A stretch of 64,000 bases of DNA from Hymenobacter siberiensis. GTDB lineage: Bacteria > Bacteroidota > Bacteroidia > Cytophagales > Hymenobacteraceae. Below the pieces are notes generated by a model. That model was given only the letters and a program-made list of their open reading frames with translations, ran no database searches and was not told the DNA's origin. Position 1 is the first letter of the stretch. Every line of letters starts with the position of its first letter. Position numbers and translations under genes: made by a program. Positions 16,340 to 26,630 of this stretch are shown piece after piece. The DNA is taken from assembly GCF_018967845.1 (NCBI RefSeq), contig NZ_JAHLZZ010000001.1:2480001-2544000 (forward strand), read 5' to 3'.

Positions 16340-17621
16340 ATGAAAACCACCGCGCTACGCCTGCCGGGCCTGCTGTCACTACTGCTGCTGCTCAGCCTGG
16401 GTTTACAGCCGGCCCAAGCCCAGACCGTGACCGTAGCCCCAGACGGTTCCGCCGACTACCGCACCATTCAGGAAGCCATCAATAGCCTGCCGGATTTAGC
16501 TGCCAAACTGCGCACGGTGCTCATCAAAAACGGCACCTACCACGAGAAAATCTACCTCGACGGCAAGGAAAAGCTGGTGCTGAAAGGCCAGAGCGAATCT
16601 GGCGTGGTGCTGACCTACGCGCAGGCCCGCGACCTGTGGACCTGCGACGCCACCGCCGGCGACTGGGGCGTGGCCACCCTTAACCTGCGCAACAGCCCCG
16701 ATATCACCCTCGAAAACCTGAGCGTCATTAATAGCTACGGCTTCGCCGCCGCCGCCTGCACCGGCCTGCTCGATAGCAAGCACCAGAACGATGCTACCAT
16801 CGACAACGACGCGACGACCCGCGAAATCAATTACCTGGCCGAAGCTTTCCAGAAAACCCACAACCCTGCCTATCGCCAGGGCGTTGAAAACGGCATCCGC
16901 TACCTGCTCAAAATGCAGTACGCCAACGGTGGCTTTCCACAGTTTTACCCCGACCTGAGCAGCTACCACGGCGAAATTATTTATAATGACGACGCTATGA
17001 TTCGGGCCCTGACCGTGCTGCGCCAGGTAGCCCGCCAGCAGGTCCCCTTCGCCGCCCTCGACCCCGAGCTGGTGTTGCTGGCTCAGGCGGCCGTGGCCCG
17101 GGGCGTTGCCAGTATCCTGCGCATGCAGTATGTAAGCCACGGCCAGCCCACCGCCTGGGCCGCCCAATACGACCCCGTGAGCCTGCTCCCGGCCAAGGCC
17201 CGTGCCTTCGAGCTGCCCTCCCTAAGCGGCGAGGAACCGGTCAGTATCGTCCGCTTTCTCATGGACATCGAGCAGCCCACTGCTGCCGAAAAAGCCGCCA
17301 TTGAGGGGGCAGTCCAAATGGTTCGAAAAAATGAAAATACCCAACGTAGCGCTAAAGGAGATTGCTGCGCCAAAAGAGCCCAAAGGCCGCGACCGCATCA
17401 TCGTGCCCGCGCCCGGGGCCGTGCTCTGGGCCCGTTTCTACGAGCTGGGCACCAACCGGCCCATCTATGTGGGCCGCGACAGCCAGGTGCATTATCAGCT
17501 CACCGAAATCGAAAACGAGCGCCGCGCCGGCTACCTCTACGCCGGCACCTGGCCCGCTGAGTTACTGGCCAAAGACTGCCCCGCCTGGCGAAAGCGCGTG
17601 GGCGCCGCCGCGAAGAAGTAG
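16340..17621 (+). pseudogene. Pectinesterase-N / PL10 pectate lyase fusion, frameshifted
   Basis: A signal peptide (MKTTALRLPG to PAQAQ) is followed by the first 110 or so residues of a pectin methylesterase (VTVAPDGSADYRTIQEAI, KNGTYHEKI, LENLSVINSYGF). The sequence then joins directly to the later part of a PL10 pectate lyase: DATIDNDATTREINYLAEAF, MQYANGGFPQFYP, IIYNDDAMIRAL, ARAFELPSLSGEEPVSIVRF. The catalytic half of the esterase and the N-terminal part of the lyase are absent, so an internal deletion is likely. At 17315-17318 an extra base in an A run shifts the frame; the lyase continues one frame over as WFEKMKIPN, KGRDRIIVP, WARFYELGTNRPIYVGRD to the stop at 17621. The frame before the shift runs on to 17560. 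ATG 16340 is the start. Function is probably lost unless the extra base is a sequencing error. Confidence 0.85.
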
Positions 17622-17931
17622 CACATACTAGCCGCAGCGCGGCGGCAGGTTTTGTCGTAATCGGGTTTATCCGGAGGAGCGAGCCGCGTAGCGGTGACAG
17701 AGAAGCCTTGCGTTCCTGTCGCCGCGTTGGGGCTATTCCAGAGCTATTTTCAGATTCATGTACGGGATGTATAGACGCGATACTTCGCATCTCCTCGTTG
17801 AACGACTTGGATTCTACTCTAATTATTGATTAGCAATATATTGGCTGCCGAATGGACGGGTGTCGTGGGCAGCAGTAGTAGATAATGATGCTGTTTTGAC
17901 GGCATATTTTGAACCGTGCAAAAATATGATA
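17622..17931. other. Spacer between convergent genes
   Basis: 310 bases with no gene, terminator-grade hairpin or dispersed palindrome that I can see. The right part (17810-17931) is AT-rich. Confidence 0.6.
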
Positions 17932-19746
17932 CTACAATTTCTCCTCCAGCCACAGATACCCGGCGGCCAGCAGAAACAACCCAAAGAACCACCCCGCCGG
18001 CCACGGCTCCGTCACCGTAGCCTGAGTCGTTTCAGCGGCTTTCGGAGCTTGGGTTTCGTTGCTCAGTTGCGCCACGGCCTGCTGGCGCTCCTGGTACTCC
18101 GGCCCCAGCCAGGTTGTGGGCGGGTACACGTAAAAATTGTGAATGATGCGGCTCGGCCCGCGCATCTGGTGCCAGCCCGCAGTGTCAGGCCAAAACCGGG
18201 CTGTGCTCCACTCGGGTAGGCGGGTGTCTTGGCGCAGGGCCAGGCGCACCGCCGGGCCGCCGGCCAGCGCTGCCACCGTGGGCAGGGTAGTGGGAAAAGC
18301 GGCTGCCAGATGCAGCGTGAGGGGCTGTGCCGGCCGGGGCCAACGGCTGCCCGCATGCCAGGTAGCGGCGGCCGGGGCCGGCGGCACAGCGGCCGTCAGC
18401 AGCTGGTTCCAGTAGGAGGCGTAGACGGCGGTATGCCCCTGGAGGCCCCAGTGAAACGTTTCGGGTACTACCGACACCACCGCAAAGCCCAGGCCCACCC
18501 GTCGGCTGGCAGCCAGCAGCAGCTGGCGCGGCCCGATGATGAGTGCCCGCAGCGTCGGGTTGGCTTGCAACTGGGCCGGCAGCGCGGCGCGGGCCTCGCC
18601 GGGCGCGTCAGGCCAGGTGAGGGGCTGGGTGGCGACATTCGCTGGCCGGGGTTGCACCGTGAAATCGGCGCGGGCGGGCGCGGTGCGGGGCAGGGGCGCG
18701 GCTTCAGCCAGTGTGACGATGCCCAACCGGCCGGCGCGTAAGGCCGCTTGCAGGGCCTGGGTTTCGGCGGCGGAAAGGGCGCCCAGCGTGGCAGCATCGG
18801 CCACCACTACGGCATAGCGGGCCAGCAGGGCGGGCGTGAGGCGGTCGAGCGACTGGGCCGGCAGGTTCACGAAATCAGTCTGGACCAGGCCCCGGCTTAC
18901 GCTCGTGCGTAGGGCCACTGGGTAATGGGCTTCGGCCAGGTAGTTCTTCAAAAACTTGAACTCGAAGGAAGGCGTGGCGGTGAGCAGCAGCACGGCCGGC
19001 AGCGCGGGCGTGGTGATTTCGACCGGCACCGGCTCCGCCAGCAGCGGCTGGCCCGGTCGGCGTAGCTGCAATTCGTAGGTGGCCAGCCCGGCGGCTTTGG
19101 GCCGGTAGCGCAGCCGGAAAGGCCCGCCACCGGCTGGCAACCGCACCGAATCGCGCCCGGTGCCAGCAGCGTACAGCACCACCCACGCGGCGGCTGGCCG
19201 GCCGGGTGCTACCACCGTGCCTTCCAGCCGCAGCATTTCACCCAATGATGATGTTGCCGGCCAAAAAGCGGTGGCGAAGCCCTCAAACGGTGCCCCTGGG
19301 TGCAGCCGTACCGCCAGCGAATTCAGCAGCGCCAGTTCAGCGGCCGGTAGCCCGTGGCCCAGAATGTGCAGCCGATGCAGCGCCGGCCGTTGCTCGGCCA
19401 GCGTGAGCAGGCTGGCCAGCGGCCGGGCGTTGGCAGGCGGGTCGGCGTCGGCATAGGTCCAGACCGATGTGCCTGCACCCAACTGCCGGCGGAGCTGCCG
19501 CAGGGTATCGGGCGAGTAGCCGGGGGTGAGTAGAATGGCCTCGGTACGAATGGCGGTCAGGTGGCGCAGCGGCGGAAAAGCGCTGAGCCACAGCGCTGCA
19601 ACGGCGGCCAGGCTGGCCAGCACCCTGGCCATCCGCTGCCGCCGACGGGGCCGCTGCCAGGCTAGCACTAGCAGCCCGAAGACCAGCAGCAGGCAGCCCG
19701 CCAGCAGGCCAAAGTAAAGAACCGGATTCGGAGTTAAAATGGGCAA
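17932..19746 (-). CDS. Large membrane protein of the BatA/MoxR cluster, unknown function
   Basis: A 604-residue protein. Two membrane segments lie at the N-terminus (VLYFGLLAGCLLLVFGLLVLA and VLASLAAVAALWLSAF) and one at the very C-terminus (GWFFGLFLLAAGYLWLEEKL). The roughly 500 residues between should sit in the periplasm. The middle resembles the glutamine-amidotransferase-like fold found in BatA-type proteins (ALPAVLLLTATPSFEFKFLK, RYAVVVADAATLGALS, GLGFAVVSVVPETFHWGLQG), but I see no catalytic Cys, so it would be a binding fold. The start is TTG 19746, four bases after the stop of the preceding gene, so the two are probably translationally coupled. It is last in the DUF4159-MoxR-DUF58-BatA-DUF4175 series. 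Confidence 0.75.
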   Translation of the reverse strand: MPILTPNPVLYFGLLAGCLLLVFGLLVLAWQRPRRRQRMARVLASLAAVAALWLSAFPPLRHLTAIRTEAILLTPGYSPDTLRQLRRQLGAGTSVWTYADADPPANARPLASLLTLAEQRPALHRLHILGHGLPAAELALLNSLAVRLHPGAPFEGFATAFWPATSSLGEMLRLEGTVVAPGRPAAAWVVLYAAGTGRDSVRLPAGGGPFRLRYRPKAAGLATYELQLRRPGQPLLAEPVPVEITTPALPAVLLLTATPSFEFKFLKNYLAEAHYPVALRTSVSRGLVQTDFVNLPAQSLDRLTPALLARYAVVVADAATLGALSAAETQALQAALRAGRLGIVTLAEAAPLPRTAPARADFTVQPRPANVATQPLTWPDAPGEARAALPAQLQANPTLRALIIGPRQLLLAASRRVGLGFAVVSVVPETFHWGLQGHTAVYASYWNQLLTAAVPPAPAAATWHAGSRWPRPAQPLTLHLAAAFPTTLPTVAALAGGPAVRLALRQDTRLPEWSTARFWPDTAGWHQMRGPSRIIHNFYVYPPTTWLGPEYQERQQAVAQLSNETQAPKAAETTQATVTEPWPAGWFFGLFLLAAGYLWLEEKL

Positions 19747-19750
19747 CGGG

Positions 19751-22024
19751 CTAACGGCTTAAGTCCTGGAAATAACGCCGCGCCAGCCGGTCGGCAGCGG
19801 GCGGGGCGGCGGGTGCGGGAGTGGGCACGGCCAGCAGGTCGGTGAGGGCGCGGGCTACAGGTGCGCGGCTGGCTGCACGGGTGGGGCGGCCGGCGCGCAC
19901 GTCGGCTCCCAGCTCGCGTAGGGCCCGTAATGCCGGCAGGTAGAAGCCCGGGCGGGTGAGGGCCGCGCCGGATAGTACGGTGCCGGCCTGGTCAAGCAGC
20001 ACGGCATCGGCGGGGCGGGGGGGCTGGTCGTTGTCGGCCGCGGCCAGCCAGCGCAGGGCGGCGCGGATGGCCGGCTGAGTAGCCGGGGCGGGCAAGGTTT
20101 GCTGGCGCTGGGGCACGGCGGCCCCGGCCAGCTCGCCGGTGAGGCGCAGGGTGGCTTCGGGCATGGGCGGCGGGGTGAAGCCGGCTTTTTTTACGTAGGC
20201 CCGGGTCTGCTGCTGTACTTCCTTCAGCAGGCGCAGGGCGCGGTATTCGAAGGGCCGGGCCGCCGCCAGCTGGCCGGTGCGCAGGCGCAGCTCGGCGGCC
20301 CACATCTGGTCGAGCACGGCGTGGAGCTTGGCCTTCACGGCGGGCTCCAGGAAGTCGGCGGTTTCGGAGTCGTCGTGCTTGTGGATGTAGGGGTCCATCA
20401 GGGCATCGGTTTCGGCGGTGGGCGAGGCTTTGGAGGGCGAAACCGGCGCGCCGCCGTGGTCGTGGTCGTCGTGCCCGGGGGCTTCGGCGGTGGGGGAGGC
20501 GGGTGCGTCCTCGTCTTCGGCCGTGGGTGCGTGCGGGCCAGCTTCCACCCCAATCCCGGCCTCTGACTCTTCGCCCAGAAACTTGCCGTAGCGCAGGCGC
20601 AGCGTCTGCTGGTCGAAGCCGAGGTTGTTGGCCCGGTTGGCCACGGTGGCGGCATCAAGCTTCGGCTTTTCGGCCAGCAGCTTTTCGGTGTCGATGATAA
20701 TCTGACGCTGGCTGCGGAAGTAGGCGGGAGCCACTTTTACACCCATGCCCAGGTCGAGTGCCCCATCGGCCACGGCGGTATCCTGCCACTGCACGAGGTA
20801 AGAATCAGTACGAGTAGTATGGCCGTGGTTGTCGCGCGCCGTGAGGTAGAAGTAGAGCTCGTCGCCGTAAGTCAGGCCCAGTTTGGGCAGGTTGAGCAGG
20901 CTGCCCAGCGTGGCCTGCGGCCCGCCCAGGCCCGCGCTCAAATCGCGCCGCACCTCGTGGAACTTCACCGCCTCGCCCTGGCCCTGCGCCACGGTTATCA
21001 CCAGCTCGGCCCGGCTCAGACCGTAGTCATCGCGCACGGTGGCGCGGATAGAGACTTCCGGCCGCTGGCCGATGGCCGCCACCAGCGTGTAGGATTTCGG
21101 GGTTTGAATGCGCAGCACGGGCGCGAGGTCGGGCCGTACATCAATGGCGTAATCATCAGACAACGTGCCCGCGTAGCGCAGCCGGTACAGCGTGGAAGCC
21201 ATCAGCGTTTGCTCGGTGAAAAACCAGCCCGCCTGCCCGGCCACCGGCTGTAGGCGAATCCGCTGGCGCCCCAGTTCCAGCATCGGCGCTGCCGATTTGC
21301 CATTGCCGTTCACCCGCACCTGCCAGCGCACCCGCGCCTCCTGCGGGCACTGAAACGAAGGCTGCGTCGGCGCAAAAGCCGCCAGCCGGGTGTATGCGGG
21401 GGGCGTGACCAGCAGTTTTGTTTCGCTGATACGCGGCGGTGCGGCCTGCCCGGCCGCTGCCGGAGCCGGGGGCGAAAACCGCATGCTGACTGCCGCCGGT
21501 ATGGGTTGGGCCGGCTGGCTGATGGGCAGCAGGTAGCATAACGCCGCACCCAGCAATAGTCCAGCACTCAGCAGCAACGGCTTCCGAAAAGAAAATGGGA
21601 GTAGTCCCGGCCCTTCAGCAGTTAGCTGCCCTAGCTGCCCGGCTACCCGCTTGAATTGCAGTTGGCCAAGAAAAGTCAGGGTAGCCGGGTCCTGCAGCAG
21701 CAGGCCGGTGCTGTCCTGTAGTTCAGGAAATTGCCGGTCGAGCCGTTGCGCTATAACTGCGCAGTCCAGCTGACGCAGAGGCCACGCCCACCACGCCGAG
21801 GCCGTCAGCAAGCCTAATACCGCCAGCGCTATCCAAAGTGGCTGCGCGGCTGGCCAGTGATGTACTAACCCAGCCAACAGGACACCGGCGGCCAGCAGGA
21901 CTTGTAGCCCTGCGCCGGCATAGCGGCCGGCATAGCTGTTCCTGACCGCCTGAAGCTGCGCCTGGGACTTGCCCTGCTCCGGCAACCGGCTTGTTTCAAT
22001 GGAAGTAACCGTGGGCTGCGTCAT
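19751..22024 (-). CDS. DUF4175-like membrane protein
   Basis: A 757-residue protein with membrane segments near residues 35-75 and 150-170, then a long periplasmic part. The DUF4175 resemblance rests on the double N-terminal membrane hairpin followed by DCAVIAQRLDRQFPELQDS, the Pro-rich PPAYTRLA region and RATVRDDYGLSRAEL (typical of this family). Helical stretches at the C-terminal half contain IIDTEKLLAEKPKLD and VKAKLHAVLDQMWAAELRLRT. A His/Asp-rich insert, APGHDDHDHGGAP, could bind metal. Start ATG 22024 overlaps the preceding stop by four bases (ATGA), strong evidence for coupling. In this context it is probably a structural part of a MoxR-activated envelope complex. Confidence 0.75.
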   Translation of the reverse strand: MTQPTVTSIETSRLPEQGKSQAQLQAVRNSYAGRYAGAGLQVLLAAGVLLAGLVHHWPAAQPLWIALAVLGLLTASAWWAWPLRQLDCAVIAQRLDRQFPELQDSTGLLLQDPATLTFLGQLQFKRVAGQLGQLTAEGPGLLPFSFRKPLLLSAGLLLGAALCYLLPISQPAQPIPAAVSMRFSPPAPAAAGQAAPPRISETKLLVTPPAYTRLAAFAPTQPSFQCPQEARVRWQVRVNGNGKSAAPMLELGRQRIRLQPVAGQAGWFFTEQTLMASTLYRLRYAGTLSDDYAIDVRPDLAPVLRIQTPKSYTLVAAIGQRPEVSIRATVRDDYGLSRAELVITVAQGQGEAVKFHEVRRDLSAGLGGPQATLGSLLNLPKLGLTYGDELYFYLTARDNHGHTTRTDSYLVQWQDTAVADGALDLGMGVKVAPAYFRSQRQIIIDTEKLLAEKPKLDAATVANRANNLGFDQQTLRLRYGKFLGEESEAGIGVEAGPHAPTAEDEDAPASPTAEAPGHDDHDHGGAPVSPSKASPTAETDALMDPYIHKHDDSETADFLEPAVKAKLHAVLDQMWAAELRLRTGQLAAARPFEYRALRLLKEVQQQTRAYVKKAGFTPPPMPEATLRLTGELAGAAVPQRQQTLPAPATQPAIRAALRWLAAADNDQPPRPADAVLLDQAGTVLSGAALTRPGFYLPALRALRELGADVRAGRPTRAASRAPVARALTDLLAVPTPAPAAPPAADRLARRYFQDLSR

Positions 22025-23652
22025 ATTGAAGTAGGCAATGTGCTCCCGGCCCGCCGCCCTGCCAGCCAGCGCTCCAGCAAAAACAACAGCCCGGCCGCCA
22101 GTACCAGCCAGGGCCGCAAATCAGTCGTGCGCTCGCCTGCCGCCCGAATTGGAGCGGCGGTGGGCTGCATACGAGGGGCCGAGGTCAGCTGGGCGGGGTC
22201 GAGGGCACGATGGTCGAAACGACTCAGCTGCTGCTCCAGGCCCGGGTTGCGGGGATGGTAGAGGACGGCCGCAGCTTCATCGGGGGCGGCGGGCTGCAGC
22301 AGCTTCAGTAGCCGGGCCGGCATCTGCGGGTCGTCGGCCAGCTCACTCCAAGGCGGTGCGAGGCGTGTGTGCAGCTGATAAGTTGCCCCACGGCCCAGCA
22401 TCCGCCGCGAAAGCACCGGGCGGCCCCGGCCATCGGCCCACACCGTTGCGCTCCCCAAAGCCGGTGGGCGGGCACCGCGCCGAAACACCAGGCCGGCTGA
22501 GCCCGAGGCATCAGCCGCGGCGAAGCTCGCCGTGTCGGGCACGCCCGGGCCGGCGGCCTCCTGCCAGATAGTAGCTCCCTCGCGCACCGTTTGTTGCCAG
22601 TTCTGGGGCAATGCTTCGTCGGAAAGCCAGCATGTCCAGTCGGCCTGCAGCTGCCGGGGCCGGTCCGTAACCCGGCGTAGCTGCAGCGCCACGGGCAGCC
22701 CTACGGCGGCGGCGCGTACTGCCGCCTCCCAGTAGCGGGCATCGGCGGTGTATTCCGGCGTGGCGTATAGGTCAATGGTAAGCGGCGACTTCCTTACCTC
22801 AATGGCCGGGGTGGAAGCAGAAGTAGCGCCGTTGGCCGGAACCAGCCGCAGGCTTCCGCTGCCGGTTGTATCCGGCTGCAGGCGCAACGGGGCAAGTCCA
22901 GCCAGCCGAACTATCTGGCCGGTGGGCGGCAGCAGTGAGCGTTGCGGGCGGTAGGTGGTTCGGGCTTCGTTGCTGTGGCCAACCAGCAGGTGCAGGCTGT
23001 CGCCCACCAACCCGGCGGCCGCCAGCCACGCGCTGGTAGTGGTATCGGGCAGGGCCTGCCAGCTCACGGCGGCTGGCAACGGCGCGTGGCGGCCGCCAAA
23101 GTCGCGCAGCGCAGCGCTGGTGACCACAAAAACCGGCTGGCCCGCAAAGGTGGCCGCCGCCTGCTGCACCCGCGCCCAGGCCGGGCCGGAGGGCTGCCGT
23201 GCCGCTGCCGAATCGACGGCGGCGCTGGCTCGACCCGCAGCCACCGCCCGCCACGCCGCACCCGGCACCCGGGGGAAGCCCGCCGATAGCCAGCGCAGCG
23301 CATATCCCTTCCGGCGCAGCGAGTCGATGGTGGGCTTGATGCCGGCCAGCGTTGGCAGTCGGGCCGCCTCGGCGCTCAGCAGCACCACGCCCCGGCTGAT
23401 GGGCCGGGCCGTGCGCCACACCGGCCCGGCCACCGCCACGGCCAGCACCGCCAGCAGTGCCGCGCGCAACAGCAGCAGCCAGAGCTGCTCCAGCTTCAGG
23501 TTGCGCAGGCGGCGGTTGGCACCGGCGGCTAGCCAGCGCAGGCTGCCCACCGCCACTTCACGGGCGGGCCGGCGGTTCCAGAGATGAATGGCTACCGGCA
23601 CCAGCAGGCCCGTGAGGGCCAGCAGGGCGGCAGGGTGAAGAAGGGCGAACAA
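22021..23652 (-). CDS. BatA-domain membrane protein
   Basis: A 543-residue protein that starts with a BatA N-terminal domain: MFALLHPAALLALTGLLVPVAIHLWNRR, then VGSLRWLAAG and a second membrane helix (LEQLWLLLLRAALLAVLAVAVAGPVW). This is the form seen in Bacteroidota aerotolerance/MoxR clusters. The rest is a periplasmic domain with a GATase-like arrangement, and a last helix (LVLAAGLLFLLERWLAG) returns to the membrane. I see no von Willebrand MIDAS motif (DxSxS). The start is TTG 23652. The stop overlaps the next gene by four bases. The spacer to the DUF58 gene upstream is filled by an AT-rich palindrome. Confidence 0.82.
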   Translation of the reverse strand: MFALLHPAALLALTGLLVPVAIHLWNRRPAREVAVGSLRWLAAGANRRLRNLKLEQLWLLLLRAALLAVLAVAVAGPVWRTARPISRGVVLLSAEAARLPTLAGIKPTIDSLRRKGYALRWLSAGFPRVPGAAWRAVAAGRASAAVDSAAARQPSGPAWARVQQAAATFAGQPVFVVTSAALRDFGGRHAPLPAAVSWQALPDTTTSAWLAAAGLVGDSLHLLVGHSNEARTTYRPQRSLLPPTGQIVRLAGLAPLRLQPDTTGSGSLRLVPANGATSASTPAIEVRKSPLTIDLYATPEYTADARYWEAAVRAAAVGLPVALQLRRVTDRPRQLQADWTCWLSDEALPQNWQQTVREGATIWQEAAGPGVPDTASFAAADASGSAGLVFRRGARPPALGSATVWADGRGRPVLSRRMLGRGATYQLHTRLAPPWSELADDPQMPARLLKLLQPAAPDEAAAVLYHPRNPGLEQQLSRFDHRALDPAQLTSAPRMQPTAAPIRAAGERTTDLRPWLVLAAGLLFLLERWLAGRRAGSTLPTSI

Positions 23653-23657
23653 AAGGA

Positions 23658-23757
23658 GTTAAAGGTTGAGAGTTAAAAGTTAAGAGTTGAAAATTGAGAA
23701 TTTTGAGGGAAGGTCCGATACCTAGGCGGTTTTAACTTTTAACTCTCAATTTTTAAC
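23658..23757. repeat. AT-rich palindrome, GAGTTAAAAGTTAA type
   Basis: Left arm (GTTAAAGGTTGAGAGTTAAA from 23658) and right arm (TTTTAACTCTCAATTTTTAA to 23757) pair imperfectly. It is composed of GAGTTAAAAGTTAA-like units and overlaps the TAA stop (23753-23755) of the DUF58 gene. Confidence 0.75.
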
Positions 23758-24625
23758 TATTCCCGCGCCGCCTTAGAAACTCCCGCATCGCCGCATCGAG
23801 TGGCTGCGAAGTATCCAGTAAATGATAGTCGAAGCCCTGCCGCCGGGCGTTTTGGGCCGTGTCGCGCAGCCAGTTTTGCAACTGCTGTTGGTAGGCTGTC
23901 CGTTGGGTAGCGGCGTCGATTTGCAGGGTTTGGCCGGTTTCTAAGTCGCGGAAAGTGACAGCGCCCTCGTAGTTGAATTTGAGTTCGTTGTGCGCCATTA
24001 GGTGCAGTAATAGTACGTCGCCGCTGGTGGCGCGCAGGCGGGTAAGCAAGGCATTGATTTCCTGGCCTTCCTCATACAAGTCGCTCACGCACACCGTGAG
24101 GGCGCGCTGGCGGCGGGCCGTGAGAGGAGCCAGCGTTTCGGGCGCGGGGAAGCGGCCGGCAGCTTCGGCCGTTTCGAGGGCGTGGTAGAGGCGGGGCAGC
24201 TGGCGGGCATCAGCGCGGGGCGCGAGGTGGCGCAGGCCGGCGGGACTGAGGATGCTCAGGCCCACGGCATCGCCTTGCTGCGTGGCGATGTAAGCGAGCG
24301 CGCCGAGCAGTAACCGGGCGTAGTCGAGCTTGCTGAGGCCGTTATCGTCGCGGTGGTTCATGCTGGCACTGGCGTCGAGCAGCAGGTGTACGGTCAGGCT
24401 GGTATCAATTTCCGACTCGCGCAGGTAGTAGCGGTCCGAGCGGGCGGCCAGGCGCCAGTCGAGGCGGCGCAGGTCGTCGCCGGGCTGGTAGGGGCGGTAC
24501 TGGTTGAACTCCATGCCCGCGCCGTGCCGCCGGCTGGCGTGCGCGCCGTTGAGGAAGCCCTCGGCCGCCTGCCGGGCGGCGAGGGAGAGGTTGCGCAGGC
24601 CGTGCAGGAGTTCGGGAGTGAGCAT
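23753..24625 (-). CDS. DUF58 domain protein of the MoxR cluster
   Basis: A 290-residue cytoplasmic protein with a DUF58 core: EFNQYRPYQPGDDLRRLDWRL followed by YYLRESEIDTSLTVHLLLDASASM, which is a von Willebrand-like strand with a DASAS metal site. Such proteins are the usual partners of MoxR ATPases, which precede them here on the same strand. The C-terminal LRRRGNS ends at a palindrome. ATG 24625 is chosen over an in-frame ATG at 24658 because the 11 extra residues would be read from the flanking palindrome. Role: an adaptor linking the ATPase to a membrane or metal-dependent target; the target is unknown. Confidence 0.9.
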   Translation of the reverse strand: MLTPELLHGLRNLSLAARQAAEGFLNGAHASRRHGAGMEFNQYRPYQPGDDLRRLDWRLAARSDRYYLRESEIDTSLTVHLLLDASASMNHRDDNGLSKLDYARLLLGALAYIATQQGDAVGLSILSPAGLRHLAPRADARQLPRLYHALETAEAAGRFPAPETLAPLTARRQRALTVCVSDLYEEGQEINALLTRLRATSGDVLLLHLMAHNELKFNYEGAVTFRDLETGQTLQIDAATQRTAYQQQLQNWLRDTAQNARRQGFDYHLLDTSQPLDAAMREFLRRRGNS

Positions 24626-24628
24626 GTA

Positions 24629-24698
24629 GTAGCGCGGGCTTTTAGTCCGCGAGTTCAACGATAAAAAAGTTATGGTACTCGCGGACTAAAAGCCCGCG

Positions 24699-24701
<3 letters not shown>
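24629..24701. repeat. Palindrome, GCGGACTTTTAGTCCGC family
   Basis: Arms TAGCGCGGGCTTTTAGTCCG at left and the complement at right, with a loop of about 22 bases. The right arm contains the TAG stop of the MoxR gene (24699-24701). The palindrome fills the whole MoxR-DUF58 spacer. Confidence 0.9.
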
Positions 24702-25676
<975 letters not shown>

Positions 25677-25711
25677 TGGGTGTTTAAGGTCGTCTTATCA
25701 AAAACGTCATG

Positions 25712-25808
25712 CTTCATCTGGCGTCCGCGCAGCCGAAGCCTCTCTACTGCGCAAGTAATTAATTAGTATTGAGGTAGAGATGCTTCGGCTTTGCTCAGCA
25801 TGACGTGC
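25712..25808. repeat. Nested palindrome, CGCGAGATGCTTCGGC family
   Basis: Outer arms AACGTCATGC and GCATGACGT; inner arms GCAGCCGAAGCCTCT and its near complement AGATGCTTCGGCT. It lies between the DUF4159 and MoxR genes. Confidence 0.85.
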
Positions 25809-25819
25809 TTTATGATGTT

Positions 25820-26443
25820 CTAAGTCAAGGCATAAAGCAGAATATTTACCCCAAACTTCGTGTTGTCCTCAGCCAGGAAGCGCTTGTTGCGGAAGTCATA
25901 GTCCCATTCGCAGCCATAGTCTTTATTGGAGTAAAGCACGCCGATACGGTCCTTTATTTCGATGGCCTTCAAGTAGTCGTGCACGAGGTCGTCGCCCCAG
26001 CCGTTCAATTCAAAACCAGTATTGGGCGGTCCGTCTTTGAAGGTGAAAAACTGGGAATAGATGGGGTGCGTTTTGGGGATTTTCTTCAGGGCGCTGCTGC
26101 CGAAGCACTGGCGCATCTGCTCCTCGAAGGAGCGGGCGAAAAGGCCGTCGATGTCGTGGTTGCAATCATCCACGAACACGAAGCCGCCGTTGCGGACGTA
26201 TTGGATAAAGTTTTGTTTCTCCGTGCTGGAAAACTGCACCAGCCGATGCCCGCTCAGGTAGCAGAAGGGGTAGTTGAATAGCTCGGAGCTGTCCAGGGCC
26301 ACCACTTTTTCCTTGGGGTCGACGGGTACTTTGGTGTACTGCACCAGCGAGTGCAGCAGGTTGGCGGGCATGCGCTCGTCCACCGCGTCCCAGTCGCCGG
26401 AGTGGTATTTCAGGCGCACGAAAGTGAAAGCGGCAGCGGGCAT
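25820..26443 (-). CDS. DUF4159 domain protein
   Basis: A 207-residue protein that matches DUF4159 over its length: FTFVRLKYHSGDWDAVD, then FYPF-like ELFNYPFCYLSGH, GGFVFVDDCNHD, HPIYSQFF, and the C-terminal DYGCEWDYDFRNK with NILLYALT. The fold is likely a flavodoxin/GATase-like alpha/beta domain. No signal peptide is visible from ATG 26443; related proteins are often exported, so the location is uncertain. It is first in the MoxR cluster and lies between the TldE gene upstream and MoxR downstream on one strand. Function is unknown. Confidence 0.85.
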   Translation of the reverse strand: MPAAAFTFVRLKYHSGDWDAVDERMPANLLHSLVQYTKVPVDPKEKVVALDSSELFNYPFCYLSGHRLVQFSSTEKQNFIQYVRNGGFVFVDDCNHDIDGLFARSFEEQMRQCFGSSALKKIPKTHPIYSQFFTFKDGPPNTGFELNGWGDDLVHDYLKAIEIKDRIGVLYSNKDYGCEWDYDFRNKRFLAEDNTKFGVNILLYALT

Positions 26444-26523
26444 TAGGTGAAAATAGTGATAGTAGATGCGGCAGATACGCAGCTATAGTCGTGGAAAGCT
26501 GCCATAACGTTGCGCCGGCCTCA

Positions 26524-26627
26524 TGTAGCGTGGACTCTGCGAGTCCGCGAGCGAGCGTAGCGAGCATCCGGAACCCTTGTCCAATGCTCGCTACGCTCAC
26601 GCGCGGACTCGCAGAGTCCACGCTACA
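26524..26627. repeat. Nested palindrome, GTGGACTCGCAGAGTCCAC family
   Basis: Outer arms TGTAGCGTGGACTCTGCGAG and complement; inner arms GCGAGCGTAGCGAGCAT and complement; loop about 20 bases. It lies between the DUF4159 gene and TldE copy 1. Confidence 0.9.
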
Positions 26628-26630
26628 ATT

